Source of the DNA: CAZRAL01 sp964598005
GTDB taxonomy: Bacteria; Pseudomonadota; Gammaproteobacteria; Burkholderiales; Usitatibacteraceae
DNA: 42,635 nt
Direction: 5' to 3'
NCBI GenBank assembly: GCA_964598005.1
Contig: CAZRAL010000019.1
Coordinates: forward strand, 1 to 42,635
The notes under the pieces are model-generated. The model worked only from the letters and a program-made list of their open reading frames with translations, did not search any database and was not told the DNA's origin. The position numbers were made by a program, and so were the translations under genes. Every line of letters starts with the position of its first letter. Position 1 is the first letter of the stretch. Below are positions 16,524-24,939 of this stretch, in pieces.

Positions 16524-17528
16524 CTATGAATATCCCATTTGTTGGAGCACGTAATCAGGTACCAGTTCATTCATGCATTTGAAGTGGCCCAAGGGGCATT
16601 CGCGTTTGAAGCAGGGGCTGCAATCAACCTGGAGCGAAATCACACGCGCATGCGCTGAAAGCGGTGGCGTGAAATCAGCGGAGCTGGAGCCGTATAAAGC
16701 CATAACTGGTACACCTACTGCACAGGCGATATGCATCAGGCCTGAATCGTTGCTTACTACGTGTTCGGTCAGGCTGAGCAGATCGATCGCCTCATCGAGC
16801 AAAGTCTGGCCGGTCAGATCAGTGCAGCGATGGCCGGTGAGCGAATTGATTTGTTGGGCAATGGCGCTATCGTTTTTGGAGCCGAATAGCCAGATTTGTT
16901 TGCCTTTGGCGAGAAGGGCTTCTGCCAGCCTGGCAAAATGGGGCGCAGGCCAGCGTTTGGCAGGGCCGTATTCGGCTCCCGGGCAAAAGGCAATAATCGG
17001 CCGATCCCGTTTCAGCTTAAGCCTGTCCATGGTTTTATCACGCAGGCCTTCATTGATCGAGAGGCGGGGGAATGGCAACGGGCGCTCCAGAGGCACACTA
17101 GCGGGTTGGGCCAGCCAGGCGAAGCGCTCTGCCATAAGGGGTAGTGCGGTTTGATCGAGATGGCGGCAATCCGAGAGCAACCCCCCACGTTTTTCGCCAC
17201 GATAACCAGTAATCGAGCGTATTCCTGCAAACCAGGGAATCAATGCCGATTTAAAGCTATTGGGGAGTACAAAAGCGCGATCGTAACGCAAAGCAGCAAA
17301 CTGTTTTCCCATGCGGCGTCGCGCCAGCAAAGCAAGCGCACCGTGTCCAAATGGATTTTCAATAACACGGTCGACCTCGGGCATGCGCGAGTAAACCGGC
17401 ATGACCCACTTGGGCGCCAATACATGGATCAGCAGGTTATCGATGCGCTCATGCAGGCGCATCAGGAGGGGTTGCGATAAAACCGCATCGCCAATCCAGG
17501 AGGGGGCAACGACCAAAATTTTTTTCAT
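16524..17528 (-). CDS. waaF: ADP-heptose:LPS heptosyltransferase II
   Basis: A 334-residue GT9-family glycosyltransferase that adds the second heptose to the lipopolysaccharide inner core at the cytoplasmic face of the inner membrane. Motifs are the N-terminal ILVVAPSWIGDAVLSQPLL, the central AFCPGAEYGPAKRWP donor-binding segment, and the C-terminal HVVSNDSGLMHIACAVGVP and ALYGSSSADFTPP. Length and motifs agree with E. coli WaaF. The same-strand order ilvE, CHCC zinc finger, waaF is a common betaproteobacterial arrangement. Here a repeat separates the zinc-finger gene from waaF. Confidence 0.93.
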   Translation of the reverse strand: MKKILVVAPSWIGDAVLSQPLLMRLHERIDNLLIHVLAPKWVMPVYSRMPEVDRVIENPFGHGALALLARRRMGKQFAALRYDRAFVLPNSFKSALIPWFAGIRSITGYRGEKRGGLLSDCRHLDQTALPLMAERFAWLAQPASVPLERPLPFPRLSINEGLRDKTMDRLKLKRDRPIIAFCPGAEYGPAKRWPAPHFARLAEALLAKGKQIWLFGSKNDSAIAQQINSLTGHRCTDLTGQTLLDEAIDLLSLTEHVVSNDSGLMHIACAVGVPVMALYGSSSADFTPPLSAHARVISLQVDCSPCFKRECPLGHFKCMNELVPDYVLQQMGYS

Positions 17529-17590
17529 CAGTCCTAATTACTTACTGATGATACGCAGAGAAAAAATGGCTTGCCTGTGAAGTGGCCATT

Positions 17591-17716
17591 TCGTGAAAAA
17601 ATTTCCGCTTGGGTTCCCCTCTTTGAAAAAGAGGGGCGGAGGGGAGATTTGCGGTCGCTTAACCTGCGACAAGCAGCGAAAATCCCCCTCGATCCCCCTT
17701 TAAAAAGGGGGAAGTC
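17591..17716. repeat. Dispersed hairpin repeat, copy 1
   Basis: The core begins TCGTGAAAAA and TTTCCGCTTGGG. The first hairpin is CCCCTC-tttgaaaaa-GAGGGG (17616-17636). A GGAGGGGAGATT arm is partly complementary to AATCCCCCTC near 17681-17690. The second hairpin is CCCCCTTTAAAAAGGGGG (about 17695-17712). A second copy with the same architecture lies at 36701-36837. It fills most of the spacer between the zinc-finger gene and waaF. Confidence 0.75.
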
Positions 17717-17822
17717 TGGGTGTGTATTGTTGAAACCATGAAGCAATGCAGAAGCAAAATGGTTTTGCTGTAACATGGATTTTCCCTGCAAAAATTCCTT
17801 GGTGGCGAGTAACCTCAGTTAC

Positions 17823-18023
17823 TTAATGCCCCGGCTTCAGCTCACCCATAAATTTATAGACGGTTCCACAGTAGGGGCATTTTCCATCCTGCCCGGGTTG
17901 TACATCGATATAAACGCGCGGATGGGCGTTCCATAATTTCATCGATGGCATCGGGCAGTGGAGCGGTAGATCCTGTGCCGTGACTTCGACCTGATTCTGG
18001 TCCAGTTGGATATGCAAAGTCAT
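17823..18023 (-). CDS. Small CHCC zinc-finger protein
   Basis: A 66-residue protein with the zf-CHCC (NDUFS6-like) pattern. LPLHCPMPSMKLWNAHPRVY supplies C and H ligands and GKCPYCGTVYK supplies the two further cysteines. ATG at 18023 is preferred; a TTG two codons earlier is also possible. It starts 11 bases after the ilvE stop and is likely co-transcribed with it. Function is unproven; mitochondrial homologues belong to respiratory complex I. Confidence 0.83.
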   Translation of the reverse strand: MTLHIQLDQNQVEVTAQDLPLHCPMPSMKLWNAHPRVYIDVQPGQDGKCPYCGTVYKFMGELKPGH

Positions 18024-18033
18024 GACCAAAAAC

Positions 18034-18957
18034 TCATTTGACCGGAGTCAGCCAGTGACGGTATTTGGGATTACGCCCATACACGATATCGAAAAACGCA
18101 CTCTGGATTTTTTCAGTAATGGGGCCGCGGCCACCATTGCCGATGGTGCGTTGGTCCAGCTCGCGAATCGGCGTGACTTCGGCGGCGGTACCGGTAAAAA
18201 AGGCTTCATCGGCAATATAAACATCGTCGCGGGTCAATTTGCGCGTTTCGACCGATAGCCCCAAATCGGTAGCGATTTGTTGAATCGAGCGCCAGGTAAT
18301 GCCATCGAGCGCTGAGGTCAATTCCGGTGTGTAAAGTTTGCCGTCGCGTACGATAAAAATATTTTCTCCCGAACCTTCAGCGACGTAGCCTTCTACATCA
18401 AGCAATAGCGCTTCATCGTAACCGTCGTTGGTCGCTTCCACATTAGCGAGAATCGAATTGGCATAGGTGCTGGCTACCTTGGCGCGCGCCATGGTGACAT
18501 TGACGTGATGGCGGGCAAAAGAGGAAGTTTTGACCCGGATGCCTTTATTGAGGCCATCTTCACCGAGATAAGCGCCCCAAGGCCAAGCGGCAATGGCAAC
18601 ATGAACGCCTGCCCCTTTGGGGGAAACGCCCATTTTTTCTGATCCATAAAAAGCCAAGGGGCGCAGATAGGCGGCCTCCAGATTATTGGCGCGTACGACC
18701 TCGCGCTGGGCTTCCATGATGGTGGCCTTGTCATACGGCATTTTCATCATGTAAATGCGCGCGGAATTAAAGAGGCGATCAGTATGTTCTTTCAGCCGAA
18801 AAATAGCGGTTCCGATTTCGGTTTTGTAGGCGCGTACGCCTTCGAAAACCGCCAGGCCATAGTGGAGCGAATGGGTAAGCACATGCGTGGTGGCCTCACG
18901 CCAGGGAACGAGTTTGCCGTCGTACCAGATAAATCCATCGCGGTCTGACATGGACAT
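18034..18957 (-). CDS. ilvE: Branched-chain amino acid aminotransferase
   Basis: A 307-residue class-IV pyridoxal-phosphate transaminase for the last step of valine, leucine and isoleucine synthesis. Motifs are FIWYDGKLVPWREA, THVLTHSLHYGLAVFEGVRAY, the region around ARAKVASTYANS containing the catalytic lysine, and GSGENIFIVRDG. The C-terminal ITWRSIQQIATDLG and FFTGTAAEVTPI are also typical. ATG 18957 with GGAG seven bases upstream is a better start than the in-frame TTG two codons earlier. Confidence 0.95.
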   Translation of the reverse strand: MSMSDRDGFIWYDGKLVPWREATTHVLTHSLHYGLAVFEGVRAYKTEIGTAIFRLKEHTDRLFNSARIYMMKMPYDKATIMEAQREVVRANNLEAAYLRPLAFYGSEKMGVSPKGAGVHVAIAAWPWGAYLGEDGLNKGIRVKTSSFARHHVNVTMARAKVASTYANSILANVEATNDGYDEALLLDVEGYVAEGSGENIFIVRDGKLYTPELTSALDGITWRSIQQIATDLGLSVETRKLTRDDVYIADEAFFTGTAAEVTPIRELDQRTIGNGGRGPITEKIQSAFFDIVYGRNPKYRHWLTPVK

Positions 18958-19090
18958 AAACAATCTCCGAAAGTGAATTTTTGAAGGCTGTGATTATAAC
19001 GCCAATGCTTTCGTTTCTTGTCACCTCCTCAAAGGAATGCTAAAAGCGATTTTAAATCAAAATATAAAGCGCTCTTGTATCGGAGGTTTA

Positions 19091-19135
19091 ATGATGGAAA
19101 TTTCAATCAAAAATGCAAGATTGTGTTATACTTAA
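19091..19135 (+). CDS. Possible 14-residue leader peptide ahead of rimP
   Basis: A good ribosome-binding site (CGGAGG, 19081-19086) is followed by ATGATG and the short frame M-M-E-I-S-I-K-N-A-R-L-C-Y-T ending in TAA. It lies 23 bases before a terminator-like hairpin and about 75 bases before the rimP ATG. Position and ribosome-binding site suit an attenuator leader. The composition shows no obvious run of a controlling codon, and the candidate rimP promoter overlaps its 3' end, so expression is uncertain. Confidence 0.35.
   Translation: MMEISIKNARLCYT
19124..19132 (+). promoter_or_regulatory. Extended -10 promoter candidate for the rimP-nusA-infB operon
   Basis: TGTTATACT matches an extended -10 (TGn then TATACT at 19127-19132). 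No good -35 is visible upstream, as expected for extended -10 promoters. Transcription would start near 19139-19141, just before the hairpin in the leader. Confidence 0.45.
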
Positions 19136-19158
19136 CAAGTATATAAGTTATGTGCGAG

Positions 19159-19180
19159 ATGGGCGGTAGGCCCATTTTTT
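19159..19180 (+). terminator. Attenuator-like hairpin in the rimP leader
   Basis: ATGGGC (19159-19164) pairs with GGCCCAT (19169-19175) across a five-base loop, and a run of six T's (19175-19180) follows. It sits 30 bases before rimP, downstream of the candidate promoter, so it would act as a premature terminator inside the operon leader. NusA, encoded in this operon, modulates such hairpins, which makes autoregulation plausible. Confidence 0.6.
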
Positions 19181-19211
19181 ATTTGTATTGAACGATTGTG
19201 CGGTATTTGCA

Positions 19212-19733
19212 ATGAACATCGATCTTTCGGGGATGCTTGAAAAATGTCTTGCGGGCCTAGGGTATGAATTGGTCGACTTTGAATGGTCGGCAAGAGGGTT
19301 GTTACGTGTTTTTATCGATAAGGTTGATGGTATTACCGTCGACGATTGTGCCAGGGTGAGTAATCATCTGGGGCGAGTAATGGCAGTTGAAAATATCGAT
19401 TATGAACGCCTGGAAGTTTCCTCGCCCGGATTGGATCGCCCATTAAGAAAGCGGGACGATTTTCGCCGTTTTATGGGCTCGGCTGTTCAGGTGCGGTTGC
19501 ATAGATTAATTAATGGCAGAAAACGGTTTACGGGAACGATTGACAACGTTTCTGATGCAGGAGTTATTTTTATAATCGATTCTGAAAAGAAAAAAATTAT
19601 CCCTATGAAAACAGGTAAAAGCATTCGAAAAAATGGCAAGAAAGAAGCAAGTGCGGAAGTGCTGCATGCTCCTAAAGAAATAGCCGTGATGTTCTCGGAT
19701 ATTGAGCGTGCACGATTGGTACCGGATCTGTAA
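19212..19733 (+). CDS. rimP: Ribosome maturation factor RimP
   Basis: A 173-residue factor for 30S subunit assembly. The N-terminal domain carries GYELVDFEWS, GLLRVFIDKVDGITVDDCA and the diagnostic YERLEVSSPGLDRPLRKRDD. The C-terminal part is an SH3-like barrel (AVQVRLHRLINGRKRFTGTI). ATG at 19212 gives the usual length; a TTG eight codons earlier is in frame. First gene of the nusA operon, as in most proteobacteria. Confidence 0.94.
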   Translation: MNIDLSGMLEKCLAGLGYELVDFEWSARGLLRVFIDKVDGITVDDCARVSNHLGRVMAVENIDYERLEVSSPGLDRPLRKRDDFRRFMGSAVQVRLHRLINGRKRFTGTIDNVSDAGVIFIIDSEKKKIIPMKTGKSIRKNGKKEASAEVLHAPKEIAVMFSDIERARLVPDL

Positions 19734-19766
19734 CGATAAATAAATATCCGTTTTAAGGAAATTGCA

Positions 19767-21254
19767 ATGAGTCGCGAAATTTTATTATTGGTTGATGCTT
19801 TGGCTCGTGAAAAGAGTGTTGCGCGTGAGACGGTTTTTATTGCGCTCGAGATGGCGCTCGCTTCCGCGACCAAGAAGCGTTTTGCTGATGAAGTGGATGT
19901 ACGGGTGGAAATTGACCGTCAGACCGGTGATTACAAAGCCTTTCGGCGCTGGACCGTTGTTCCCGACGAAGAACATGAGGAACCTGCCCATCAAATTGCG
20001 ATTACCGATGCTCCCCAGCATGGAGAGAATTTGCAGTTGGGCGATGTCATTGAAGAGCCTTTAGAGGCAGCCGAATTTGGCCGTATTGGCGCACAGGCAG
20101 CCAAACAGGTTATTTTGCAAAAAATTCGTGATGCTGAGCGCGAACAGATTCTGAATGATTTTCTTGAACGCGATGAGTCGCTTGTCACAGGAACAATCAA
20201 ACGTATCGAACGCGGTAACATCATTATCGAATCCGGTCGCATCGAAGCCTTATTGCCCCGCGATCAAACCATTCCCAAGGAAAATCTGCGCGTTGGCGAT
20301 CGGATTCGCGCTTATTTGATGAAAATCGAGCGTGGAATTCGTGGCCCGCAGCTTATTCTTTCCCGTATTTCTCCAGATTTCATCATGAAATTGTTCGAGC
20401 TGGAGGTTCCTGAAATTGAAGAGGGGCTGCTTGAAATCAAATCAGCTGCGCGTGATCCCGGGTTACGAGCCAAGATTGCCGTGAAATCAAACGATCCACG
20501 GGTTGATCCGGTCGGCACGTGTGTGGGCATGCGCGGTTCACGCGTGCAGGCGGTTACCGGCGAGCTGGCGGGTGAGCGTGTGGATATTATTTTGTGGTCT
20601 GCGGATCCCGCCCAGTTTGTCATTAATGCACTGGCACCTGCCGAAGTGAGCTCGATTGTCGTCGACGAAGAAAAACACAGTATGGACGTGGTCGTTGATG
20701 AAGAGCAACTCGCACAGGCCATTGGTCGCGGTGGCCAGAATGTGCGGTTGGCATCGGAGCTAACCGGTTGGCAGCTCAATATCATGACCGAAGAGGAAGC
20801 AGAAACGAAAAGCAGTGCCGAAACTTCCACCATTCTCGCGCTTTTCATGGACAAACTGGATGTTGACGAAGACGTCGCCAACATTCTAGTGCAGGAAGGA
20901 TTTTCGACCCTCGTAGAAGTGGCCTATGTCCCGCTCAATGAAATGCTGGAGATCGAAGCATTCGATCAGGAGACAGTCGAAGAGTTACGCCGACGCGCGC
21001 GCAATGCCCTTTTGACCGAAGCCATTAAATCCGAAGAAACTGTGGAAAGCGCAGCCGAGGATTTGTTGAATATGCAAGGCATGGATGCCGAAACAGCCCA
21101 TGCACTTGCCTTGAAAGGGGTGCGCACGATGGAGAATCTTGCCGATCTTGCTATTGATGAATTGACTGAAATGACGGGCATGGAGGCTGAGCGCGCCCGA
21201 CAATTGATTATGACGGCGCGAGCGCCATGGTTTGCAGAACAATCCGCAGAATGA
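19767..21254 (+). CDS. nusA: Transcription termination/antitermination factor NusA
   Basis: 495 residues, the same length as the E. coli protein. The order is an RNA-polymerase-binding N-terminal domain (1 to about 125), an S1 domain (about 135-200; SLVTGTIKRIERGNIIIESG), KH1 and KH2 (about 200-345, with VGTCVGMRGSRVQAVTGEL and AIGRGGQNVRLASELTGW), and two acidic C-terminal repeats (about 365-430 and 440-495). The presence of both acidic repeats is typical of beta- and gammaproteobacteria. AAGGAAAT lies 8 bases upstream of the ATG. Confidence 0.97.
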   Translation: MSREILLLVDALAREKSVARETVFIALEMALASATKKRFADEVDVRVEIDRQTGDYKAFRRWTVVPDEEHEEPAHQIAITDAPQHGENLQLGDVIEEPLEAAEFGRIGAQAAKQVILQKIRDAEREQILNDFLERDESLVTGTIKRIERGNIIIESGRIEALLPRDQTIPKENLRVGDRIRAYLMKIERGIRGPQLILSRISPDFIMKLFELEVPEIEEGLLEIKSAARDPGLRAKIAVKSNDPRVDPVGTCVGMRGSRVQAVTGELAGERVDIILWSADPAQFVINALAPAEVSSIVVDEEKHSMDVVVDEEQLAQAIGRGGQNVRLASELTGWQLNIMTEEEAETKSSAETSTILALFMDKLDVDEDVANILVQEGFSTLVEVAYVPLNEMLEIEAFDQETVEELRRRARNALLTEAIKSEETVESAAEDLLNMQGMDAETAHALALKGVRTMENLADLAIDELTEMTGMEAERARQLIMTARAPWFAEQSAE

Positions 21255-21316
21255 ACCGCGCAAGAATTATGTTGAATCGATAATTATTACCCCGTCGCTG
21301 AAAGAACAGGTATCGA

Positions 21317-23995
21317 ATGGCCCAATCGAATGTTGCTCAGTTTGCCAAGGAACTCAAGTTGCCAGAAGTCATGCTTCTAGAGCAACTGAAGGCTGCCGGG
21401 GTGAATAAACTATCCGTGGAAGACAGTTTGACCGAGGAAGATAAAGCGCATCTGCTTAATTATCTGCAGGAAGCTCACGGTCACAAGGAAGAAAAAAAGA
21501 AAATCACCTTAACGCGCAAGCAAACGACCGAAATCAAAAAGTCTGATGCTACAGGTAAGGCAAGAACGATACAGGTGGAAGTCCGCAAGAAACGTACTTT
21601 CGTAAAAGTCGATAAACCGGAAGCAGTGGATATTGAAAAACCGGCTGTTTCAGCACAGCCGATTATCGATGAAGAAGAAATCGCCAAACGTCAGGCCGAA
21701 GAAGAGCGCCAAATGGCATTGCTGGCTAAACAAGCCGAAGAAAAAGCCAAGATCGCTCCCAAACGGCGCGCTGTAAAGAAAACAGAGGCTGTCGATATGT
21801 CGGTGGCGGAAGCTGTTCCTGCCGCTGAGACGGATGAACAGAAACCCAAAAAACGGGCGAAAAAAACAACGTTGACAGTCGAGCCTGTTGTCAGTGCAGT
21901 CACCCCCCCGGTCGCCGCCCCCAATCAGCTGCGCGTAGGGGCACCGGTCAGTTTTCGCAAGCCGACAAATGAAGTAAAAGTAGCCCCTGCGGCGACGACT
22001 GAAGGTACGCTCCATCGACCGGTACTTAAACCCGGTGAAAAGGATACCAAGGATAAAAAGACTGTCAAAAAGGCAGTCAAACCTTCCAGTTGGGTCGACG
22101 AATCCGCCAAACGGCGTACCATTAAAACTCGCGGCGATACCAGTGGCGGACGTGAGGGCTGGCGTGGACATAAAATCAAACCGCGTCATGAGGAAAGCGA
22201 AGCGGTCAGTACGTTTCAGGCCCCTACTGAGCCCATTGTTCGTGAGGTGCTGGTTCCCGAAACCATCTCGGTGGGCGAGCTGGCCCAGAAAATGGCCGTG
22301 AAGGCCGCCGAAGTGATCAAGACCATGATGAAAATGGGCAGTATGGTGACCATCAATCAGGTACTCGATCAGGAAACCGCCATGATTCTGGTCGAAGAAA
22401 TGGGGCATATTGCAAAGGCAGCCAAGTCCGATGACCCAGAGGCCTATCTAGTTGAATCCAGCGTCAACGCAGACCATGTGCTGGAAGTGCGCCCGCCTGT
22501 CGTCACCATCATGGGCCATGTCGATCATGGAAAAACCTCATTGCTGGATACGATCCGGCGCACCCGCGTAGCTTCAGGGGAAGCTGGAGGGATTACCCAG
22601 CATATCGGCGCCTATCATGTCACCACACCAAAAGGCGTGATTACCTTTCTCGATACCCCGGGTCATGAGGCGTTTACCGCCATGCGCGCGCGCGGTTCGC
22701 AAATCACCGATATTGTCATACTGGTTGTGGCGGCAGACGATGGGGTAATGCCACAAACTAAGGAAGCGATTGCACATGCAAGGGCGGCCAATGTTCCTAT
22801 TATTGTTGCGATAAACAAAATTGATAAACCGGAGGCCAATCAGGAGCGGGTCAAACAAGAGCTGGTTGCCAACGAAATTGTGCCGGAGGAATATGGCGGT
22901 GATGCGATGTTTGTTCCGGTTTCGGCAAAAACTGGGCAGGGCATCGATACTTTGCTCGATTCCATATTGCTGCAGGCTGAAGTGCTCGACTTGAAGGCGG
23001 TGAAACAGGCACCTGCAAAAGGCGTGGTGATCGAATCCCGTCTCGACAAGGGGCGTGGCCCTGTGGCGACGGTCCTGGTTCAGTCGGGAACACTCAAAAA
23101 AGGTGATATGTTGCTCGCCGGGGCGGTGTTCGGGCGTGTTCGTGCTATGTTGGATGAAAATGGTAAAGCCACCAATGAAGCCGGACCTTCGATTCCTGTT
23201 GAAGTACAAGGCTTGATGGAAGTGCCGGGCGCAGGCGCTGAAGTCATGGTGCTCAACGATGAGCGCAAGGCACGCGAAATTGCCTTGTTTCGTCAGGGTA
23301 AATTCCGTGATGTCAAGCTGGCCAAACAGCAAGCAGCCAAACTTGAAAATGTATTCGAACAGATGGGAGAAGGCGCCATCAGGAGTCTGGCTCTGGTTAT
23401 CAAAGCGGACGTACAAGGTTCCTATGAAGGCTTGGCTCACGCGCTGGGCAAACTCTCAACCGACGAAGTGAAAGTAAATGTCGTGCACGCCGGCGTGGGG
23501 GGGATTACCGAATCCGACGTCAATCTTGCGCTGGCCTCCAAGGCCATCATTATTGGATTTAACACCCGGGCCGATGCCGGGGCGCGCAAACTCATGGATT
23601 CCTCTGGCGTGCAGGTGCGCTATTACAACATCATTTATGAAGCCGTCGATGACGTAAAAGCGGCGTTATCCGGCATGCTTTCGCCGGAAATCAAGGAAAG
23701 CGTCATTGGCACGGTTGAGATTCGCAACGTATTCAAAATTTCCAAAGTAGGCGCAGTGGCTGGTTGTTTTGTTTTGGATGGCATGGTCAAACGTTCCAGC
23801 CGGATACGGCTGATTCGCAGCGGGGTCGTATTGTTTACCGGCGAACTCGACTCGCTAAAACGTTTCAAGGACGATGTGCGCGAAGTGAAAGCTGGCTTTG
23901 AATGCGGACTATCGCTGAAGAATTTCAATGAAATTGAAGTTGGCGATCAATTGGAAGTATTTGAAACAGTCGAAGTTGCTCGCACCCTGGCTTAG
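21317..23995 (+). CDS. infB: Translation initiation factor IF-2
   Basis: An 892-residue GTPase that places initiator tRNA on the 30S subunit. It has an N-terminal IF2_N domain (about 1-55), a long charged lysine/glutamate/alanine-rich linker to about 300, and a second IF2_N segment. The G domain then follows with GHVDHGKT (400-407), DTPGHEAF and NKID. Domains II to IV follow, ending with the fMet-tRNA-binding barrel. Internal alternative starts cannot be judged from sequence. Confidence 0.97.
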   Translation: MAQSNVAQFAKELKLPEVMLLEQLKAAGVNKLSVEDSLTEEDKAHLLNYLQEAHGHKEEKKKITLTRKQTTEIKKSDATGKARTIQVEVRKKRTFVKVDKPEAVDIEKPAVSAQPIIDEEEIAKRQAEEERQMALLAKQAEEKAKIAPKRRAVKKTEAVDMSVAEAVPAAETDEQKPKKRAKKTTLTVEPVVSAVTPPVAAPNQLRVGAPVSFRKPTNEVKVAPAATTEGTLHRPVLKPGEKDTKDKKTVKKAVKPSSWVDESAKRRTIKTRGDTSGGREGWRGHKIKPRHEESEAVSTFQAPTEPIVREVLVPETISVGELAQKMAVKAAEVIKTMMKMGSMVTINQVLDQETAMILVEEMGHIAKAAKSDDPEAYLVESSVNADHVLEVRPPVVTIMGHVDHGKTSLLDTIRRTRVASGEAGGITQHIGAYHVTTPKGVITFLDTPGHEAFTAMRARGSQITDIVILVVAADDGVMPQTKEAIAHARAANVPIIVAINKIDKPEANQERVKQELVANEIVPEEYGGDAMFVPVSAKTGQGIDTLLDSILLQAEVLDLKAVKQAPAKGVVIESRLDKGRGPVATVLVQSGTLKKGDMLLAGAVFGRVRAMLDENGKATNEAGPSIPVEVQGLMEVPGAGAEVMVLNDERKAREIALFRQGKFRDVKLAKQQAAKLENVFEQMGEGAIRSLALVIKADVQGSYEGLAHALGKLSTDEVKVNVVHAGVGGITESDVNLALASKAIIIGFNTRADAGARKLMDSSGVQVRYYNIIYEAVDDVKAALSGMLSPEIKESVIGTVEIRNVFKISKVGAVAGCFVLDGMVKRSSRIRLIRSGVVLFTGELDSLKRFKDDVREVKAGFECGLSLKNFNEIEVGDQLEVFETVEVARTLA

Positions 23996-24007
23996 GGGGC
24001 CTTTGAA

Positions 24008-24430
24008 ATGCGTAGGGCCATGTTAAAACTATTGCTGGGCGTATCTACAACTTTTGTGACGGGTACTGCCTTGCCTGCTACAAAGAAACCAAAGATTGAC
24101 AGGCGACTTCTAGGAACATGGCAATCTGACAAAGAACGTACCGTGGCGCTTTGGAAATACAAAAAACAAATTGAGCCAGAAATACGTGAGCGTTTCGAGC
24201 GCATCTTTGGAAAGTTCAAACTACGTTTTTCGGAAACACACATCGAAACGGAGTTTGAGGAAATGAATAGGAAAGTGCCTTACTCTGTCATAGCGAGAGA
24301 TTCAGAATCCGTTGTAATTGCATGGCATGAGGAGAAGAATATTTCGCTTCAACACATTCACTTTGAAGAAGACGCCTACTATGTCCTTAGCGGCTACAAC
24401 GTCGAGTTCTATAAGCGTGTCGCTGACTAA
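24008..24430 (+). CDS. Exported protein of unknown function between infB and rbfA
   Basis: A 140-residue protein with a basic start (MRRAMLKLL), a hydrophobic stretch and a signal-peptidase-like site near T-A-L-P-A-T. The mature part begins RRLLGTWQSDKERTVALW, reminiscent of the first strand of lipocalin-like folds, and is rich in charged residues. I do not recognise a named family. The ATG is 12 bases after the infB stop without a strong ribosome-binding site. The gene is visibly more AT-rich than its neighbours, and the infB-rbfA junction does not usually hold another gene. Both points suggest acquisition. Confidence 0.65.
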   Translation: MRRAMLKLLLGVSTTFVTGTALPATKKPKIDRRLLGTWQSDKERTVALWKYKKQIEPEIRERFERIFGKFKLRFSETHIETEFEEMNRKVPYSVIARDSESVVIAWHEEKNISLQHIHFEEDAYYVLSGYNVEFYKRVAD

Positions 24431-24552
24431 CAACTTGCTGGGTGTGGACACGCAACAGCAGAATGCCGTTTCGCTGCGCCCCGTTCTTTGCGCATCATCC
24501 CGGAAAACCAGGCCTGCCGCGACCGTATGGGAGTTAATTAGAGGCTACTTGA
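24431..24552. other. Spacer after the inserted gene, with weak attC-like ends
   Basis: This 122-base stretch begins at the stop codon context GACTAACAACTTG and ends with GTTAATTAGAG before rbfA. The two ends are imperfectly complementary (CTAA-x-AACT on both strands), loosely like the outer boxes of an integron attC site, but each core box has a mismatch. No protein is encoded. Confidence 0.2.
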
Positions 24553-24921
24553 ATGTCCCATGAAGCGCGCAATCGAAAGATTGCCGATCAGATTCAGCGT
24601 GAACTTGCCGAGATTATCCGCCTGGAGTTACGCGATCCACGTGTTGGGATGGTCACTATTACTGATGTCGAGGTAGCGAACGATACCTCGCATGCGAAGG
24701 TTTTTATCACTTCTTTGGGTAATGCCGCGCAAATCGAATCATGCCTTCATGGATTAAATCGCGCAGCAGGATTTTTGCGCACGCAGCTCGCTGGGCGTCT
24801 TACCATTCGTGTGGTGCCGGCCCTGAATTTCGCTTACGATGAATCCATTGATCGCGGTGTTCGCTTATCCAAACTTATCGATGATGCGGTGGCTGATGAC
24901 GAGAAGCATCCGCACCAGTAA
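24553..24921 (+). CDS. rbfA: 30S ribosome-binding factor A
   Basis: A 122-residue KH-like protein for late maturation of the 16S rRNA 5' end and cold adaptation. Family marks are RNRKIADQIQRELAEIIRLE, LRDPRVGMVTITDVEVANDT, SHAKVFITSLG, and the closing VVPALNFAYDESIDRGVRL. GAGG lies upstream of the ATG. Its distance from infB is increased by the inserted gene, but it still leads directly into truB. Confidence 0.95.
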   Translation: MSHEARNRKIADQIQRELAEIIRLELRDPRVGMVTITDVEVANDTSHAKVFITSLGNAAQIESCLHGLNRAAGFLRTQLAGRLTIRVVPALNFAYDESIDRGVRLSKLIDDAVADDEKHPHQ

Positions 24922-24939
24922 TCGAATTATTACTTTCGT

